DNA of 64,000 nucleotides from Ruegeria discodermiae (GTDB lineage: Bacteria; Pseudomonadota; Alphaproteobacteria; Rhodobacterales; Rhodobacteraceae): NCBI RefSeq assembly GCF_030758345.1, contig NZ_JAVAMO010000002.1, forward strand, positions 124,001-188,000, read 5' to 3'. Position 1 is the stretch's first letter, and each line of letters opens with the position of its first letter. Shown here one piece after another: positions 27,567-36,072 of the stretch. Made by a program: the position numbers and the translations under genes. Under the pieces are notes generated by a model, which was given only the letters and a program-made list of their open reading frames with translations, did no database searches and was not told the origin of the DNA.

Positions 27567-29098
27567 CAGGTCTCCTCCTGCACCAGCAGGACTTCGATGC
27601 GCCGGTTGGCGGCGCGGCCTTCGGCAGTCGCGTTATCAGCAATGGGGTCGCTATCGGCGCGCCCCTCGGCGCTGAGCCGGTCGGGATCGTCAAGGGACTC
27701 AGACATCTGGTTCATCACCGATTTTGCCCGCGCCAGCGACAGGGCCAGATTGGACGGGAAGCGCGACGTGCGGATCGGCACGTTGTCGGAATGGCCCGCG
27801 ACGATCACCTTGCCCGGCTCGTCGTTCAGAGCGACCGCCACGCGGCGCACCGGATCTTCGTATTTATCCTGCAGCCGGTCTGAGCCCGAGCCGAACATAC
27901 CGGACCCCTTGATGCGGATGATCAGCGTATTGCCTTTCTGGAACACCTCGACCAGCCCCTCGTCGATCTCGGGCTTCAGGAATTCCACAACCTTTTCGAC
28001 TTGCGGCTGTTCCTGCACTGGTGGTGGTGGCGGTGGCGCGCGGCGCTGCAACTCGGCCACCGGCCCGGCATCAATCACCGAAAGCTGGCCAACCAGGTTC
28101 TCGGTCCGGTTTGACAGCGCATAAGATAGCCCCGAGAACTCCAGGATCAGCAGCAGCACCGTAACTGCGACGGCAACCCAGACCGGTCGCCACATGCTGA
28201 GCGCACGATAGGGCTTATCGACGCCTTCCCAATGGGGCGAGAGGTCACGCTCCATCGGTCCGCGCTGTGCCCGGATGATCCGGGCCAAGCCCTGCCGGAT
28301 TTGCAGATGCTTGTCGCTGCCGCCCTGTTCGACCCGCAAGCGCCCCTCGAACCCGAGCGATAGGCACATATAGACAAATTCCAGCAGTTCGATGTTGTTG
28401 GCGGGGTCTTTCTCCAGCCGGGCCAGCAGGTCATAGAACCGGTCACCGCCCACCGTTTCGCGGTGGAACGTGCCGACCAGCGATTGCGTTGCCCAGACCG
28501 ATTGCTCACCCCAGGGCGTGTTCAACACCACGTCGTCCAGTGTGGCGCAGAGTGCATAGCGGGCGATCTTGACTGTCTGGGCCGGGATGCCTGCCTGCAG
28601 AGCGGCGTTCTCAAAGGCGCGGATTTCGGAGACCACGCTGTCGCGCAGCTTGTCGGGGTCCATGTGCTGGGCGCGGTTGCGGATGCGGCTGACCAGTGAG
28701 AAGAGCGGTGTCGCACAGGCGCTGAGCCGGTTCATGCCGGTCATCACCACCGCTTCGGTTTCAGGGGCGGGTTGACTTTGCGGGGCCTGTGGCTGCGGTG
28801 CAGGTGGCACGCCATAGGCCTCAGCTCCGGGCGCTTGTTGCGCGGGCTGCTGTGGCGGATAGGGCTGCGCGGGCGGCACGCCATAGGCCGGTTGTTGTGG
28901 CGGGTATCCCGGATGTTGCGGCGGATAGCCGGGTTGGCCCTGTGGCGGATAGGGCTGCTGCGGCGGGGCCATATTGGGATCGGGATAGCCCGGCGCGGGC
29001 GGTTGCTGCTGTGGCGCAGAGCGCCGTCCGCCGGGATTCGGGCGGATCACCGTCTTGTCCGTATCATCCGGTTCGGCAAACGGGTCCTTGTCAGACAT
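27566..29098 (-). CDS. tssL: Type VI secretion system protein TssL (DotU) with C-terminal OmpA domain
   Basis: A 510-residue extended TssL. Residues 15-110 form a Pro/Gln/Tyr-rich tail with repeated YPPQ units. The DotU domain follows (about 115-300, with NRLSACATPLFSLVSRIR and FYDLLARLEKDP), then a transmembrane helix (about 306-330) and an OmpA-like peptidoglycan-binding domain (about 390-510, GHSDNVPI and ANRRIEVLL). The start is the ATG at 29098; the frame extends 12 codons further without a better site. TssL anchors the apparatus in the inner membrane, and the OmpA part ties it to the wall. It is first in the operon. Confidence 0.94.
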   Translation of the reverse strand: MSDKDPFAEPDDTDKTVIRPNPGGRRSAPQQQPPAPGYPDPNMAPPQQPYPPQGQPGYPPQHPGYPPQQPAYGVPPAQPYPPQQPAQQAPGAEAYGVPPAPQPQAPQSQPAPETEAVVMTGMNRLSACATPLFSLVSRIRNRAQHMDPDKLRDSVVSEIRAFENAALQAGIPAQTVKIARYALCATLDDVVLNTPWGEQSVWATQSLVGTFHRETVGGDRFYDLLARLEKDPANNIELLEFVYMCLSLGFEGRLRVEQGGSDKHLQIRQGLARIIRAQRGPMERDLSPHWEGVDKPYRALSMWRPVWVAVAVTVLLLILEFSGLSYALSNRTENLVGQLSVIDAGPVAELQRRAPPPPPPVQEQPQVEKVVEFLKPEIDEGLVEVFQKGNTLIIRIKGSGMFGSGSDRLQDKYEDPVRRVAVALNDEPGKVIVAGHSDNVPIRTSRFPSNLALSLARAKSVMNQMSESLDDPDRLSAEGRADSDPIADNATAEGRAANRRIEVLLVQEET

Positions 29099-29203
29099 GT
29101 GGCTACTACCTGCGTTCTTCTCTGGCCTGCGCAAACACTGTGGCGCAGCGGGCCGGTGGTATCAATTCGTTTCCGGGTCTTTTGATGTACCTTTTCGCAC
29201 AAC

Positions 29204-30217
29204 TCAGCGGTGCAGATCGTCCAAAATGGCCGCTATGTCTTCCCGGCGGCGCAAGGAAGCCGCGATTGCGCTGCGCCATTTCGGTCCATTGGCCTTTGCC
29301 ACATCATAGGCTGCGGCCAATTCATAGGGCCGCGCGTCGGCCAGAACCCGGATCAACGCGGCGGCCTGATGCAAGTCCTTGTCGGACTTGGCGCGATGGG
29401 TACCTGTGCGCGCGGAGGCGACGATCAGCTTATGCACCGCATAGCGTTCCGGCGCGGGAATGCGCACCAGAACCCCTTCGCGATAGAGCAGCACTGCGGC
29501 TATGGGATCGGCCAGAAGGTAGTCGAGATAAGGCAGCGCCTGCGCCCAGACGCCCAGACCGTCGTGATGCACCACCGCTTCGCCGCCGCGCCGTTTGGGC
29601 GTCAGGATATCCAGCACCACGCCGTCGGCTGTTTCCCAGCGCACTGGGTGCGGCTCCATCGGTCCGGCAACGGGGCGCAATCCGATCACGTCCAGCGCGC
29701 GGGTCAGGCTGGCGGTCTCATCCGCCAGTACCCGCACTGCTTTTGTGGCGGCGATATCCACATCCTCGGTCAGGGCCAGCGCATCCTCAAGCCGCACACC
29801 CAGTTCCAGGGCATAAAGCCCAAACGCATGGGTGCCCGCCAACACGCCGCCTTCCGCAAAAAAACCGGCCCGGTCCAGCGCGTTGATCAGTTTGCCAGTC
29901 CCCGCCGTTGGCACCGGCATCCGCGCCGCCCGCAATTGCGCCACAAGCGCGCCCGCATCGCGGTTCCAATCCTGCGCCTTGTCGTTCTCGACCTTCAGTC
30001 GCTCGGCCTGCGCGCGTATCTCTGTGGTATCCGGGCCGATGCGCTGCTCGACAACCCCCTGTCCGACCCGCTGACGCGCGACCCAATAGGCCCCGCCCTT
30101 GTTCGACACCAGCAGGATACTGCCCGGCACGTCTGGCCGGGGCCGTCGCAAATGCCGGTCAAGCAGATCGCGATAGGTGGTCTGCACCGCCAGAGGATAA
30201 GAGTCGGCCACCGCCAC
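29204..30217 (-). CDS. Nucleotidyltransferase-fold protein, GSU2403 family
   Basis: A 337-residue protein resembling the GSU2403/NTP_transf_8 family of nucleotidyltransferase-fold proteins. The segment GVLAGTHAFGLYALELGV followed by LTEDVDIA (Asp152, Asp154) fits the GTx...DxD metal-binding core of the fold. Function is unknown; members of the wider group act as minimal nucleotidyltransferases, some as toxins. The start is a GTG at 30217 or, with GAGG a few bases upstream, the GTG at 30211. A perfect 10-bp inverted repeat sits directly upstream, suggesting tight control. It lies between tssL and iolJ on the same strand but appears independent of both. Confidence 0.7.
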   Translation of the reverse strand: MAVADSYPLAVQTTYRDLLDRHLRRPRPDVPGSILLVSNKGGAYWVARQRVGQGVVEQRIGPDTTEIRAQAERLKVENDKAQDWNRDAGALVAQLRAARMPVPTAGTGKLINALDRAGFFAEGGVLAGTHAFGLYALELGVRLEDALALTEDVDIAATKAVRVLADETASLTRALDVIGLRPVAGPMEPHPVRWETADGVVLDILTPKRRGGEAVVHHDGLGVWAQALPYLDYLLADPIAAVLLYREGVLVRIPAPERYAVHKLIVASARTGTHRAKSDKDLHQAAALIRVLADARPYELAAAYDVAKANGPKWRSAIAASLRRREDIAAILDDLHR

Positions 30218-30223
30218 CTCACA

Positions 30224-30254
30224 TACCTACACAGTAACTATTTTTGTGTAGGTA
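30224..30254 (-). promoter_or_regulatory. Perfect 10-bp inverted repeat upstream of the nucleotidyltransferase gene
   Basis: TACCTACACA (30224-30233) and TGTGTAGGTA (30245-30254) are perfect inverted copies separated by 11 AT-rich bases. The element ends 7-13 bases upstream of the possible starts of the nucleotidyltransferase gene. Its arm spacing (about two helical turns centre to centre) fits a dimeric repressor, or it could form a hairpin over the ribosome binding site. No regulator gene is adjacent. Confidence 0.55.
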
Positions 30255-30288
30255 GCAGATCAGGCCGTCCGGTGAAAGGAAAAAGCGC

Positions 30289-31125
30289 CTATTGCGCCCC
30301 ACCACCAAAGGCGCGCAGGACGGTTCGGGTGGCGTCGACCAGCGGGTCATGCGTTTCGGAGAGTATTTGCACCCGGTCGAAACGCTCCGGGTCGCGGTTC
30401 ACCGCGTCGCGCAGGGCGGCACCAAAAGCCATCCGCAGCTCGGTGCCGATGTTGAACTTGCAGATACTTGTGCCTCGCGCCAGCGACCGGCGCTGCGCTT
30501 CGGGCACGCCCGAGCCGCCATGGATGACCAGTGGCACAGCCGTTACCGCCTCAATGGCGCGTATACGGTCCTCGTCCAGCCCGGCAGAGCTTTCCTGTTG
30601 CAAATGCACATTGCCGACCGAGATCGCCATGGCGTCCACCCCGGTCTCGCGGGCAAATTGCGCGGCCTCGTCAGGGTCGGTTCCGGCAGAGCTTTCGCCT
30701 CCGGAATAGCCCACGAAGCCGATCTCACCCTCACAGGAAATACCCGCCGCATGGGTCATTTCCGCAATTGCCGCGGTTTCGTCGATATTCTGCGCCAAAG
30801 GCTTTCGCGAGCCGTCGAACATCAGCGAGGTGAACCCGCTGTCGAGCGCTTCGCGGCATTCCTCCAGCGTGTAGCCATGATCGAGATGGGCCACTACAGG
30901 CACAGACGCGCTTTCGGCCAGATGCCGGAACATCTTGCCCAGAACGGGAAGCGGCGTATGGGCGCGACAGCTTGGCCCGGCCTGCAGGATCACCGGTACA
31001 GCTTCGGCCTCGGCCGCAGCCACATAAGCGCGCATGTCCTCCCAGCCGAGCGTAACCAGACCGCCCACGGCATAGCCTTGCCGCAACGCGGGTTGCAGCA
31101 CATCTGCAAGCGTCGCAAGCGTCAT
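30289..31125 (-). CDS. iolJ: Class II aldolase IolJ-like (6-phospho-5-dehydro-2-deoxy-D-gluconate aldolase)
   Basis: A 278-residue class II fructose-bisphosphate-aldolase family enzyme. The zinc histidine is in VPVVAHLDHG, and further family segments are SGFTSLMFDGS, VHLQQ, VIHGGSGVPE and KFNIGTEL. In inositol catabolism IolJ splits 2-deoxy-5-keto-D-gluconate 6-phosphate into dihydroxyacetone phosphate and malonic semialdehyde. The position after iolD-iolC-iolB (4-bp overlap with iolB) supports this role rather than a glycolytic one. Last gene of the minus arm. Confidence 0.87.
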   Translation of the reverse strand: MTLATLADVLQPALRQGYAVGGLVTLGWEDMRAYVAAAEAEAVPVILQAGPSCRAHTPLPVLGKMFRHLAESASVPVVAHLDHGYTLEECREALDSGFTSLMFDGSRKPLAQNIDETAAIAEMTHAAGISCEGEIGFVGYSGGESSAGTDPDEAAQFARETGVDAMAISVGNVHLQQESSAGLDEDRIRAIEAVTAVPLVIHGGSGVPEAQRRSLARGTSICKFNIGTELRMAFGAALRDAVNRDPERFDRVQILSETHDPLVDATRTVLRAFGGGAQ

Positions 31126-31958
31126 TTGAACTTCGCCACCATATCCTTGATGCCAGGAATAGTCTCGACCTGATAGGCATGGGTGGGCTGGAAGAACTGC
31201 ACCAGCGAGCGCTGGGTCAGACCGCCGAGAATGGTAAAGTAATACATCTCGTATCCGGGCAGCACCGCACAGGGGTGATAGCCCTTGTCGATGCAGATCG
31301 TCGAGCCGTCGACAATGTGATAGGCATCCCCCGCCTTGCCTTCCTCGCGCTGCAGCATTTGCAGACCCGAGCCCCAGTTCGGCTTGAACCGGAAATTGTA
31401 GGTCTCGTCATGACGGGTCTCATCGGGCAGACGGTTGGTATCATGCTTGTGCGAGGGGAAGCCCGACCAGCCGCCCTGCCCCACGGTGAACAGTTCCGAG
31501 ACCAGCAGGCGCCCAACCTTGTCCGCCTGTTTCTGGCCCAGGATATGTTTGATCTTACGATGGGTCTTGGTGTCATCGCTGCCATATTGCACGAGGTCGG
31601 GTTCGCGCACATCGAAAGGCTCCAGCACCTTGTCGTATTTCGCGCCTGCGATGAAGGTTTCGGTCTCATCCGAGACGCACACGATTCGCACCTTGGCTCC
31701 TGATGGTACATAGGCCCCTTCCGGCTCGCCATCCCAGACATCTTCGCCGCGATTGCCAAGGGCAGTGAAGGACACCCCCTCGACCTCAACATCGACGCGA
31801 CCGGTGGCGGGCACGATGCAGGTCTCGTATCCCGGCACCTGATACTCGAACGCCTCGCCCTTCTTGAGCTTGACGATGTTGAAATAGTTCAGCGGCACCA
31901 GCCCGTCATCAGCATCGACGATGGGTTTGTTCTGATTGTCAAAAGGAGGGATATGCAT
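31122..31958 (-). CDS. iolB: 5-deoxy-glucuronate isomerase IolB
   Basis: A 278-residue cupin-type enzyme that converts 5-deoxy-glucuronate to 2-deoxy-5-keto-gluconate. Family features seen are GGWSGFPSHKHD, the ETYNFRF-like segment (ETYNFRFKPNWG), and the late GYHPCAVLPGYEMYYFTIL containing metal-site histidine. Length matches other IolB proteins. GAGG precedes the ATG at 31958. It lies 12 bp after iolC and overlaps iolJ by 4 bp. Confidence 0.93.
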   Translation of the reverse strand: MHIPPFDNQNKPIVDADDGLVPLNYFNIVKLKKGEAFEYQVPGYETCIVPATGRVDVEVEGVSFTALGNRGEDVWDGEPEGAYVPSGAKVRIVCVSDETETFIAGAKYDKVLEPFDVREPDLVQYGSDDTKTHRKIKHILGQKQADKVGRLLVSELFTVGQGGWSGFPSHKHDTNRLPDETRHDETYNFRFKPNWGSGLQMLQREEGKAGDAYHIVDGSTICIDKGYHPCAVLPGYEMYYFTILGGLTQRSLVQFFQPTHAYQVETIPGIKDMVAKFK

Positions 31959-31970
31959 TTTGTGATCCTC

Positions 31971-32957
31971 TTATGCGGCCTCTGATGGGCCGGGGTGGGA
32001 TGCGATGAAGTCTTGAAGTTCGGTTGTGGTCGGCATCGCGGGGGCGCAGCCGGGTTGCGACACAACGATCGAGGCACAGGCAGAACCGCGCAACACCGCG
32101 TCGCGCAGGTCGCGGCCCGCCGCGATGGAGGACAGCAGCCCCGCCATGAAACTATCGCCCGCCCCGTTGGGTTTGACAGCGGTGGCCGGGTAGATTCCAG
32201 TACGAATTTCTTCGCCACCAGAAAAGGTTACAGCGCCTTCTTCACCCATTTTGTAGATGACGATGCGGCCCGGCTTTGCGGCCAATTCACGGGCTTTGTC
32301 GAGGCCCTTTTCGATACCGCCAGCCATGAAGCCAAATTCTTCGTCATTGCCGACAATCAGGTCGCTTTCCTCGCCCGCGCGCGACAGCACATCGGCGGCG
32401 ACCTCTGGCGACGGCCAGCTATACGGGCGGTAATCGATGTCGAAGATCACCGGCAGTCCGGCAGCACGGGCGTTTTCGAAAGCGCGAAATGTCGCCCCGC
32501 GCGAGGGTTCGGCGGCAAAGACTGTGCCAGCCGTGATAAGCGCGGTGAAGGCGCTGTAATCCACTACGTCCATATCCGCTTCGGTCACCTGAAAATCTGC
32601 CGCACCATTGCGGTAGATGACGTTCTGGAAATCTTCCATACAGCTTTCATAGACTGCGAGCGAGCTGCGCGCCTCGCCGCCCACTGCCCGAATATACTGC
32701 GTATCGACGCCGTAATGCTGCAGCCGATTCACGCAGAACCGCCCCACCGCATCATCGGAAACCGAAGTGACCAGCGCCGCCTGCGATCCCAGCTTGACCA
32801 GACCGGCACAGATATTGGCCGATGAGCCGCCCAGATCAGCGCGGAAACTCACTGCGTGCTCGCTCTTGGTGCCGACCGGATCGGCGAACATGTCCATGCC
32901 CGCGCGTCCAAATACAGCAAAGCGGTTGCCCTTGATGCCTTCCAGCAGATTGCTCAT
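31971..32957 (-). CDS. iolC: 5-dehydro-2-deoxygluconokinase IolC
   Basis: A 328-residue PfkB-family sugar kinase that phosphorylates 2-deoxy-5-keto-D-gluconate. The first PfkB signature region is DLGGSSANICAGLVKLGSQ, and the catalytic signature is KPNGAGDSFMAGLL with the base Asp. The start is the ATG at 32957, which overlaps the iolD stop (TGATG). The frame continues upstream for 98 codons, but that part is only antisense/offset sequence inside iolD. Confidence 0.94.
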   Translation of the reverse strand: MSNLLEGIKGNRFAVFGRAGMDMFADPVGTKSEHAVSFRADLGGSSANICAGLVKLGSQAALVTSVSDDAVGRFCVNRLQHYGVDTQYIRAVGGEARSSLAVYESCMEDFQNVIYRNGAADFQVTEADMDVVDYSAFTALITAGTVFAAEPSRGATFRAFENARAAGLPVIFDIDYRPYSWPSPEVAADVLSRAGEESDLIVGNDEEFGFMAGGIEKGLDKARELAAKPGRIVIYKMGEEGAVTFSGGEEIRTGIYPATAVKPNGAGDSFMAGLLSSIAAGRDLRDAVLRGSACASIVVSQPGCAPAMPTTTELQDFIASHPGPSEAA

Positions 32958-34822
32958 CACACGCCCCGACGCTGTTTGGAGCGGCTGCTTTCCCAATCCA
33001 CATGGGCCTCGCGTACCTTGTCGCTGTCGGTGATATGGGGCGTCCCGACCTCCCACCAAGCATGGCCCTGCGCGGTCCAGCCATCGTACGCGTCGACCTT
33101 CATGCAGATCACGTGGGTCTTGTCGCTGGCCTTGGCACGTTTGAACGCCTCGCCCAGTTCGGCAGGGTTTTCGACGGTTTCCGCGATGGCCCCCATCGCT
33201 GCCGCATGCGCCTCGAAATCGACGCCGAAGGGCTCGGGCACGGTGGGGCAATCGGCGATCAAATTGTTGAAGCTTTCATTGCCGGTGTTGTTCTGCAGCT
33301 TGTTGATCACCGCGAACCCGCCATTGTCGAGCACCAGAATGATCAGCTTCTTGCGGCTGAGGACCGAGGAGTAGATGTCGGAATTCATCATCATGTAGGA
33401 CCCGTCGCCGATGAAGACGATGGTGTCCTGATCCGGCTCGGTCTCCGACTGAGCAATCCGCGCGCCCCAGGCACCGGAAATCTCGTAACCCATGCAGGAG
33501 AAGCCGAACTCTACATCCACCGTGCCGATATCCAGCGTGCGCCAGTTGGCGGTGACCTCGGCGGGCAACCCGCCTGCGGCAGCAACAACCCGGTCGCGGG
33601 GGTCGCAAAATTCGTTAACCACGCCAATGGCTTGCGCGTAGGAGTTCGGGTGATTTCCGTAGGCCACATTCTCGGCCACATAGGCGTTCCATGTCCTGCG
33701 CTCGCCTTGCGCGAAGCCGGTCCAGCTTTGCGGCGCTTTGTAGCCCGCCATCGCACTGGCCAGTGAATCCAGCGACCGTTTCGCATCACCCACAACAGGC
33801 AACGACATATGCTTGCCCGCATCGTGGCGCGCCGCGTTGATCGAGATGAAACGGGCATCCTTGGCAAAGGCCGTCCATGAGCCAGTTGTGAAATCCTGCA
33901 ACCGCGTGCCGACCGCCAGAATGACATCGGCAGCCTCGGCCACTGCATTGGCGCTGTCCGACCCGGTCACGCCGATGGGGCCAATATTCAGCGGATGGCT
34001 GTCCAGCAGGTTGGCGCGGCCTGCGATGGTTTCGACCACGGGGATCTGATGCGCTTCGGCAAAGCTGGTCAGTTCGGCCACCGCCTTGGAATACTGCACG
34101 CCACCCCCGGCGATGATCATCGGGCGTTCGGCGGATTTCAGCAGGTGAACGGCTGCGGCGAGTTCCGCCTCATCCGGGGCCTGACGGCGGATATGGTGAA
34201 CCTTCTTCTCGAAGAACACCGTCGGGTAATCATAGGTCCAACCCTGCACATCCTGCGGCAGGCCCAGGAAGGCGGGACCGCAATCGGCGGGGTCCAGCAT
34301 GGTGGCAATCGCCGCCGGCAGCGACTGGACCACCTGCGCGGGGTGGGTGATCCGGTCCCAGTACCGACTGACTGCCTTGAAGGCGTCATTCACACCCAGC
34401 GCCGGGTTCCCGAAATGCTCCAGCTGTTGCAGCACCGGGTCCGGCAGGCGCGTGAGGAAGGTATCGCCGCACAGCATCAGCATCGGCAGCCGATTGGCAT
34501 GGGCCAATGCGGCAGAGGTCAGCAGGTTGGTTGTGCCCGGCCCGGCAGAAGCAGTGCAGAACATGAAGCGCTGGCGCAGCCATTGCTTGGAATAACCTGC
34601 GGCGGCAAATCCCATGCTCTGTTCGTTCTGCCCGCGATAGAGCGGCAGTTCGTCCTGAACCCCATGCAGCGCCTCGCCCAGACAGGTCACATTACCATGG
34701 CCGAAGATGCCAAAGCCGCCGCCGCATAAACGGTATTCCTGCCCGTCGATTTCGATGAACTGGTTTGCCAGCCAGCGGATAATGGCCTGCGCGGTGGTCA
34801 GGCGGATCGTATCGTCGCTCAT
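32957..34822 (-). CDS. iolD: 3D-(3,5/4)-trihydroxycyclohexane-1,2-dione hydrolase IolD
   Basis: A 621-residue thiamine-diphosphate enzyme that opens the ring of the inosose-derived dione. The N-terminal Pyr domain carries the ThDP-activating glutamate region (YRGQNEQSMGFAAAGY), and the C-terminal PP domain carries the GDG...N motif (FIGDGSYMMMNSD, VLDNGGFAVIN). Length is normal for IolD. AGGGA lies 8 bases before the ATG at 34822. First gene of the minus arm, facing the shared regulatory region. Confidence 0.95.
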   Translation of the reverse strand: MSDDTIRLTTAQAIIRWLANQFIEIDGQEYRLCGGGFGIFGHGNVTCLGEALHGVQDELPLYRGQNEQSMGFAAAGYSKQWLRQRFMFCTASAGPGTTNLLTSAALAHANRLPMLMLCGDTFLTRLPDPVLQQLEHFGNPALGVNDAFKAVSRYWDRITHPAQVVQSLPAAIATMLDPADCGPAFLGLPQDVQGWTYDYPTVFFEKKVHHIRRQAPDEAELAAAVHLLKSAERPMIIAGGGVQYSKAVAELTSFAEAHQIPVVETIAGRANLLDSHPLNIGPIGVTGSDSANAVAEAADVILAVGTRLQDFTTGSWTAFAKDARFISINAARHDAGKHMSLPVVGDAKRSLDSLASAMAGYKAPQSWTGFAQGERRTWNAYVAENVAYGNHPNSYAQAIGVVNEFCDPRDRVVAAAGGLPAEVTANWRTLDIGTVDVEFGFSCMGYEISGAWGARIAQSETEPDQDTIVFIGDGSYMMMNSDIYSSVLSRKKLIILVLDNGGFAVINKLQNNTGNESFNNLIADCPTVPEPFGVDFEAHAAAMGAIAETVENPAELGEAFKRAKASDKTHVICMKVDAYDGWTAQGHAWWEVGTPHITDSDKVREAHVDWESSRSKQRRGV

Positions 34823-34903
34823 CTGTTGGTTCCCTCAAATCGATGCGGGCGCGGCAAGTGGATCGAAAGCCACTTGCGCAGGATCGATTCCGAGGATACT
34901 AAT

Positions 34904-34921
34904 TTTGCAACCGGTTGCAAA
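34904..34921. promoter_or_regulatory. LacI-type palindromic operator between the two inositol arms
   Basis: TTTGCAACCGGTTGCAAA is a perfect 18-bp palindrome with a central CCGG, lying in the 127-bp gap between iolD (minus) and the plus-strand oxidoreductase gene. It fits the general LacI/GalR-family operator form (TTGCAAnCGnTTGCAA-like). One repressor dimer here could control both arms, induced by an inositol intermediate. The regulator gene is not in the window, so the link to a LacI-type protein is inference. Confidence 0.65.
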
Positions 34922-34949
34922 CTGTATTTGCGCAAAGGTGGGAACGGCC

Positions 34950-36053
34950 ATGGCAGAAATTGGGATCGGTATCGTTGGCGGCGGCTATATGGGCAAGGCG
35001 CATTCGGTTGCCATGGCCGCCGTAGGCACCGTGTTCGAAACGCGGCTGCGGCCCCGGCTTGAGATGATCTGCGCCAGCAGCACCGAGTCTGCCGAACGCT
35101 ATCGCAACGCGTTCGGATTCGCGCGGGCAACCCATGACTGGCGTGTGCTGGTCGAGGACCCGCGGGTCGATGCAATCATCATCGCCACGCCACAGGCCCT
35201 GCACCGCGAGATTGCCGAGGCCGCCTTTGCCCTTGGTAAGCCGGTCATGTGCGAAAAGCCCATGGGCACCTCGGTGGCCGAAGCGCAAGCGATGGTGGAG
35301 GCGGCAGAAGCCAGCGGACAGGCGAATATGGTGGCCTATAACTACATCCGCACACCGGCCAGCCAATTCGCCCGCAAGCTGATTGGTGATGGCGAAATCG
35401 GTGATGTCACTTGGTTTCGCGCCGAACATACCGAGGATTTCTATTCCGATCCGCTTGCTCCTGCCACATGGCGCGCCGAAGGCCGCGCCAACGGCAATAT
35501 GGGGGATCTGGCGCCACATATCCTGAATGCGGCTTTGGCGCTGATTGGCCCGATCCGCTCGGTCATGGCGGATATCGAAACAGTGCATTCCGAACGCCCC
35601 GGCGGGACCGTGACCAATGACGATCAGGCGCAGATCATGTGCCGGTTTGAAAACGGAGTGATGGGGCATCTCTATATCAGCCGTGTCGCCACCGGGCGCA
35701 AGATGGGCTATGCTTACGAGATCTTTGGCACCAAAGGCTCGATCCGCTTCGATCAGGAGGATCAGAACGCGATCTGGCTCTACCGCGCCGAAGGGCCCGA
35801 GGCCGAGCGGGGCTTCCGCAAGATCCTGACCGGCCCCGCGCATCCAGATTACCAGCCCTTCTGTCAGGGGCCGGGTCACGGTACCGGCTATCAGGACCAG
35901 ATCATCATCGAGGCACATGATTTCCTGAAGGCAATCGACTCCGGTCAACCGGTCTTTCCCACGTTCCGGGACGGTCTGGCGGTGAACCACGTCATCGAAG
36001 CGGCCTGGACCTCGTCCGAGACGCGATCCTGGCAAGATGTTGCAACGCTCTGA
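34950..36053 (+). CDS. Gfo/Idh/MocA-family oxidoreductase (candidate inositol dehydrogenase)
   Basis: A 367-residue NAD(P)-dependent oxidoreductase. It has the Rossmann motif GIVGGGYMGKAH at the N-terminus, the conserved EKP motif in VMCEKPMGT, and a C-terminal alpha/beta domain with DLAPHILNAALAL where the catalytic Asp/His are expected. The ATG at 34950 has GGTGG 8 bases upstream; the frame runs further back but across the operator, so longer starts are unlikely. First gene of the plus arm. It could oxidise myo-, scyllo- or chiro-inositol; sequence alone does not decide. Confidence 0.88.
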   Translation: MAEIGIGIVGGGYMGKAHSVAMAAVGTVFETRLRPRLEMICASSTESAERYRNAFGFARATHDWRVLVEDPRVDAIIIATPQALHREIAEAAFALGKPVMCEKPMGTSVAEAQAMVEAAEASGQANMVAYNYIRTPASQFARKLIGDGEIGDVTWFRAEHTEDFYSDPLAPATWRAEGRANGNMGDLAPHILNAALALIGPIRSVMADIETVHSERPGGTVTNDDQAQIMCRFENGVMGHLYISRVATGRKMGYAYEIFGTKGSIRFDQEDQNAIWLYRAEGPEAERGFRKILTGPAHPDYQPFCQGPGHGTGYQDQIIIEAHDFLKAIDSGQPVFPTFRDGLAVNHVIEAAWTSSETRSWQDVATL

Positions 36054-36072
36054 GCATCCGAAAGGCACCAAA

